A stretch of DNA of 64,000 nt from Phytophthora colocasiae. Its lineage: Eukaryota; Oomycota; Peronosporomycetes; Peronosporales; Peronosporaceae. Under the pieces are notes generated by a model, which had not been told where the DNA came from, made no database searches, and saw nothing but the letters and a program-made list of their open reading frames with translations. Location of the stretch: assembly GCA_018806915.1 (NCBI GenBank), contig JAGKQI010000045.1:434001-498000 (forward strand), written 5' to 3'. Positions 60,836 through 64,000 of this stretch are shown here, in pieces (the stretch's first letter is position 1; every line of letters begins with the position of its first letter). The position numbers and the translations under genes were made by a program.

Positions 60836-62032
60836 ATGGACAACGCAAGTGCACCGACGGACGCGACTGCTGACGCTGGTGCTACAACCAATGTGGCACA
60901 GCCTGCTGCAGGAACCGGACGTGTATTGCGGTCAGGAACAACGGTGGCAACACCATCAGCGAATGCGGGCCAAGCCACGCGAACTCGAAGCAAGGGTAAG
61001 AAACCCGCTCGCAAGGAAACCCAAGGAAGATCTCGACGAGTCGAAGCTCCTTCAGCTCCGGCCGGACCAAGGAGCGGCTCGACGTCGAGGCCTGTCAACC
61101 AGGAAGTAGATTTCCCCACCGTGGCCCATCCGATCTTTGCGGTCACGGCGGCACCGAAGGTGGAAGACACGTCGCACGAAGCGCTTACCCGATGGGTGGA
61201 CCTTCGTATGGAATACGAAGAGATCATGAGGGCGCGCTGCGAAGCATCTGGTGAAGATCTGAAGTCGGTGATGAGGTCGATACGAAACTCTTTCGACGAC
61301 AGCTTTCTCGAAACACTTTGTGAGACCAAGTGGGACAAGAGGAAGGACGAAGTCACGGATGAGTTCATTTGGGAGTGGATAATGAAGACTGTGCAGAGCT
61401 TCAAGAACAATGTCCTGCCGAACATCGACGAGCTCTTCCAAGAGCAACTAGTGATGACCACGGCGAAGACGGACGTCGACGCCAGAGTCATGGATTACTT
61501 CCATCTGTGCAATACGATTGTCAAGAACAACGGTTTGGCTGGTTTGTTTGCGGATGAAGACGGAACAAAGAAGAAATGCAAAGTCCTGTTGAACTGCTTA
61601 CCTGACGAGCTGAAGTTGAGAGTGAAGAACGAGATCGACTTCCGCTTGCCGGCAGCAAAGTCAAGCATCGCTGAACTCTTCAAGATCGTAAGTGAGAAGG
61701 CTCTCGAGATTGAACGAGAGGACAAAGCCTTGTCACGGAGCAAAAAACGATCCATCGGACAGGAGTTGAAGTCAACTGCGGCGACACCACGCCCCCCTAA
61801 GCGTTCAAGGACGGCAACGAACAACGGAAAATCTCAGGGAGCTCAGTCACAGACTGCTCCCCGGCAGATATTTCGGACAGTGTCAAATCAGGCACATCCA
61901 GGACCGAAAGGAGGTTGCTGGACGTGTGGCGGTCAGCACCGCCAATCTGACTGCCCCGACAAATCCGACGACAACACCACGGCGACGCGAAAACCGAAAC
62001 CGGGGAGGCACCGCAAAGCTAAAAAGGATTAG
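60836..62032 (+). CDS. Gypsy-3 Gag
   Basis: 398 codons from ATG 60836 (MDNASAPTDA). An Ala/Thr-rich, then Arg/Lys-rich N-terminus leads into a capsid-like region with strong similarity to the Gypsy-1 gag (ALTRWVDLRMEYEEIMRARC, NSFDDSFLETLCETKW, DELFQEQLV). It ends with the zinc knuckle CWTCGGQHRQSDC (CX2CX3HX4C) and a basic tail. The stop TAG is at 62030-62032, one base before the pol ATG. Intact. Confidence 0.88.
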   Translation: MDNASAPTDATADAGATTNVAQPAAGTGRVLRSGTTVATPSANAGQATRTRSKGKKPARKETQGRSRRVEAPSAPAGPRSGSTSRPVNQEVDFPTVAHPIFAVTAAPKVEDTSHEALTRWVDLRMEYEEIMRARCEASGEDLKSVMRSIRNSFDDSFLETLCETKWDKRKDEVTDEFIWEWIMKTVQSFKNNVLPNIDELFQEQLVMTTAKTDVDARVMDYFHLCNTIVKNNGLAGLFADEDGTKKKCKVLLNCLPDELKLRVKNEIDFRLPAAKSSIAELFKIVSEKALEIEREDKALSRSKKRSIGQELKSTAATPRPPKRSRTATNNGKSQGAQSQTAPRQIFRTVSNQAHPGPKGGCWTCGGQHRQSDCPDKSDDNTTATRKPKPGRHRKAKKD

Positions 62033-62033
62033 C

Positions 62034-64000
62034 ATGTGCCTTCCTGACCAACCAGGTCAACCACGTATGCTGCGTGTTGGTGGCGTGGTGGATGTTGAAT
62101 ACTGTCCGGATTCGGGGGCGGAGATGTCGTGCATCAGCTCTACGACCCTGAGAAAGATCGTTGAGCAAGGTGTGAATTGTGATGTGACGGAGCTAGCAGC
62201 TCCAATAGCGTGTGAGCTTCCAGGTGGGAAGAAGACGTGGGCACGAGAGTCAACAACGCTGCGTCTTTCTCTAATGACAGCAGCAGGCCCTGTCAATATC
62301 TTCAAACCTGTGAAGTGTTTGGTGTTAAACAATGAAGGAGACGAGTTCCTCCTTGGTGATGACGTACTGAAGATGCTCGGCATTGATATCGAACGACAAT
62401 TGGAGTTGTTGGCAGCCCCAAGCGGGGATGACGGAGATGATGATGAGGCTTTACCGGACGTGGCAACAGGTGACAAGGATGAAGTCGCCATTCGACTAGC
62501 TGTGGAATTGATGATTGAGCAAGCACTGTCTGAGGGTTTTCCTGTGGACCGAGTCGAGCGGCTACGCACTATTGTGTATGCCTACGATGTCTGGAGGATT
62601 GTGCTCGGTGACGACCCTCCTGCCAAAGTAGAGCCGATGCGTGTGAAGATGAAGACGGGCTGCAGGCCTTTCAAGGCTAAAGCTCGCAAGTATGCACCAG
62701 AGTACCAGGCATTTCTGGAGTCATTCAATGAGATGCTGGTCAAACTGGGTTGGGTGTACGAAAACCCATCAAGTCGATGGGCTTGTGCAGCATTGCCTGT
62801 GCGCAAGCGAGGCGGTGTTGAGTTCCGGCAAACAGTGGACTACAAGCCGTTCAATGCGCAGACAGAGCCAATGGCTGGACTGATGCCGAACTTGCATGTG
62901 GACTTGGAGAACGTGAGAGGTTGTAGCCACTTCGGGCTTTTTGATTTCATAAAGGGCTACTGGCAACTCCCTCTTGCGAAAGAGTGCCAGGAGCTGTTGT
63001 CTTACATGACACACAGGAAGATCTACACACCTCGTCGAGTACCTCAAGGCAGTGCAGACGCAGCTTTGTATTTCCAGTCGACGATTGAACGTTGCTACGC
63101 CGAGCTGTTGTACAGGCATTTATTAGTCTGGATCGACGACTTACTGCTGTACGCTGTCGATGTAAACACGTACCTCGATAAATTGCAACAGCTACTGGAG
63201 CTTACAGCAAAATTTGGGTTTAAGCTGAGTGCTGCGAAGTCCTGTCTGTACAAGCGAAAGGTGAAATGGTGTGGTAAAGTGATCAATGGAGAAGGTGTCA
63301 AACATGACGCCGAGCGAATCAGAGCACTGACAAGCATGCCATACCCTACCAACGCTGGTGAACTGCAACAGTTTTTGTGTTCGACAAACTGGATGAGGGA
63401 CAGCATCGTTGACTATGCACGAATGGCTCGTCCTCTGCAGGACGCCCTCGATCGAGCGATGTCGACAGCGTCGAGGAGAACGAAGCGAGTGGCAGCGGGA
63501 ATTCAAGTCGCACTCACCGAGCAAGAATGCGAGGCGTACGACAAACTGAAGCAGGCACTGGCAGATGCAGCCACCCTAGCTTTCCCAAAGCCCGACGCTG
63601 ACATGATCCTACTCACAGACGTTTCTGACGTTGGCTGGTCAGTTATAGTATCTCAGGTGGCAAACTGGAAAAGTGATGCAGACATCCAGGACCAACAGCA
63701 TGAGCTGTTGATCTGTCTCGGTGGTACGTTCACTGGGGCCCAAAGAAACTGGAGTGTCATTGAAAAGGAAGCATACCCGATCATCGTGGCATGTGATAAA
63801 CTCAGCTATCTACTTCTCCGACCGCGTGGCTTTCGCATGTACTGCGACCACCGCAACTTGATACATGTATTTGCACCCGGACATGAGGTCAAGAAGCACG
63901 TTAGAGGTAAACTTTTGCGGTGGTCCATGAAACTGATGGAGTATCGGTACACTATCGAGCATATCGACGGCACGCACAACGTTTGGGTGGACATGGTGTC
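62034..64000 (+). CDS. Gypsy-3 Pol (protease, reverse transcriptase, RNase H), open at right edge
   Basis: At least 655 uninterrupted codons from ATG 62034, in the +1 frame relative to gag and starting one base after its stop, which suggests reinitiation or frameshifting for Pol synthesis. Protease: YCPDSGAEMSCIS near 62100. Reverse transcriptase: SRWACAALPVRK, FRQTVDYKPFN and catalytic HLLVWIDDLLLYA near 63118-63150. RNase H: LLTDVSDVGWSVIV near 63607 and YCDHRNLIHVF near 63840. The last visible residues are NVWVDMVS, the junction to integrase. No stop or frameshift is visible, so this may be an active copy. Confidence 0.9.
   Translation, partial: MCLPDQPGQPRMLRVGGVVDVEYCPDSGAEMSCISSTTLRKIVEQGVNCDVTELAAPIACELPGGKKTWARESTTLRLSLMTAAGPVNIFKPVKCLVLNNEGDEFLLGDDVLKMLGIDIERQLELLAAPSGDDGDDDEALPDVATGDKDEVAIRLAVELMIEQALSEGFPVDRVERLRTIVYAYDVWRIVLGDDPPAKVEPMRVKMKTGCRPFKAKARKYAPEYQAFLESFNEMLVKLGWVYENPSSRWACAALPVRKRGGVEFRQTVDYKPFNAQTEPMAGLMPNLHVDLENVRGCSHFGLFDFIKGYWQLPLAKECQELLSYMTHRKIYTPRRVPQGSADAALYFQSTIERCYAELLYRHLLVWIDDLLLYAVDVNTYLDKLQQLLELTAKFGFKLSAAKSCLYKRKVKWCGKVINGEGVKHDAERIRALTSMPYPTNAGELQQFLCSTNWMRDSIVDYARMARPLQDALDRAMSTASRRTKRVAAGIQVALTEQECEAYDKLKQALADAATLAFPKPDADMILLTDVSDVGWSVIVSQVANWKSDADIQDQQHELLICLGGTFTGAQRNWSVIEKEAYPIIVACDKLSYLLLRPRGFRMYCDHRNLIHVFAPGHEVKKHVRGKLLRWSMKLMEYRYTIEHIDGTHNVWVDMV

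Larger units (their letters stand above)
60554..64000 (+). mobile_element. Gypsy-3: Ty3/gypsy element running off the right edge
   Basis: 5' LTR 60554-60806 (253 bases, TGTAGTGGGG...CCCACTACA) followed by AAGTTAACTTTAGTG, gag (60836-62032) and pol (62034 to the edge). The 3' LTR lies outside the window. It is related to Gypsy-1 by LTR termini, the sequence after the LTR, the unusual zinc-knuckle spacing and pol sequence. It is inserted in the 3' part of the CRN gene at 58486. Confidence 0.9.

Noticed and set aside
60802..61491. Minus-strand frame of 229 codons
   Set aside because: Antisense to Gypsy-3 gag, with Ser-rich composition typical of a shadow of Glu/Lys-rich coding; the sense frame has gag and zinc-knuckle features.
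1..64000. tRNA or rRNA genes
   Set aside because: I found no sequence folding as a tRNA or resembling rRNA. The tRNA-like GGGCTCATAACC strings are primer-binding sites of Copia elements.

Overview
This window is a repeat-rich, plastic stretch of an oomycete nuclear genome, most likely Phytophthora or a close relative. I infer this from Crinkler (CRN) effector genes carrying the N-terminal LFLAK motif, oomycete-type initiator motifs (TCATTYCA followed by AATCT/AATTT) just upstream of the CRN start codons, a eukaryotic AP-3 adaptor subunit, and Copia, Gypsy and DIRS-type retrotransposons. No prokaryotic features are present.

Layout. 1-563: edge of an unrecognised gene (minus). 1144-2010: small protein kinase. 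2117-4100: first copy of a multi-spanning membrane protein family of unknown function (working label MTP), split by a solo LTR. 4401-7700: AP-3 complex beta subunit, the only conserved housekeeping gene. 7810-13717: four more MTP copies in a minus-strand tandem array (MTP2 to MTP5); MTP4 (522 codons) is the only uninterrupted one. 13775-20467: CRN and MTP pieces broken against each other by a small inversion, with a Copia element (Copia-1, identical LTRs) inside MTP6. 20468-27285: CRN pseudogene split by Gypsy-1 (20548-26105). About 27286-33235: degenerate DIRS-type element with a tyrosine recombinase. 33236-34860: two broken MTP copies. 34875-48071: a 13.2 kb Gypsy element (Gypsy-2) with an additional antisense ORF and a membrane-protein-like sense ORF between pol and the 3' LTR. 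48164-49075: CRN and MTP fragments. 49182-51098: intact CRN with a P-loop NTPase-like domain. 51577-58215: MTP10, an inverted near-copy of MTP6, split by Copia-2. 58486-60553: a CRN with two successive LFLAK domains. 60554 to the right edge: Gypsy-3 with separate gag and pol frames.

How it fits together. Three kinds of sequence dominate: CRN effectors, the MTP family and retrotransposons. CRN and MTP sequences abut or lie close together at several points, often in opposite orientation, so they seem to be duplicated and rearranged as one unit, a birth-and-death cluster. Several retroelements inserted directly into MTP or CRN reading frames; target-site duplications and uninterrupted paralogs elsewhere in the window let the original genes be followed across the insertions. 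The intact products are the kinase, AP-3 beta, MTP4 and the CRN at 49182. MTP3 and the tandem-LFLAK CRN each carry a single apparent frameshift that could be real or an assembly error.

The MTP family and its linkage to CRN genes is my best candidate for an undescribed system. I recognise no named domain in it, and its function is unknown.
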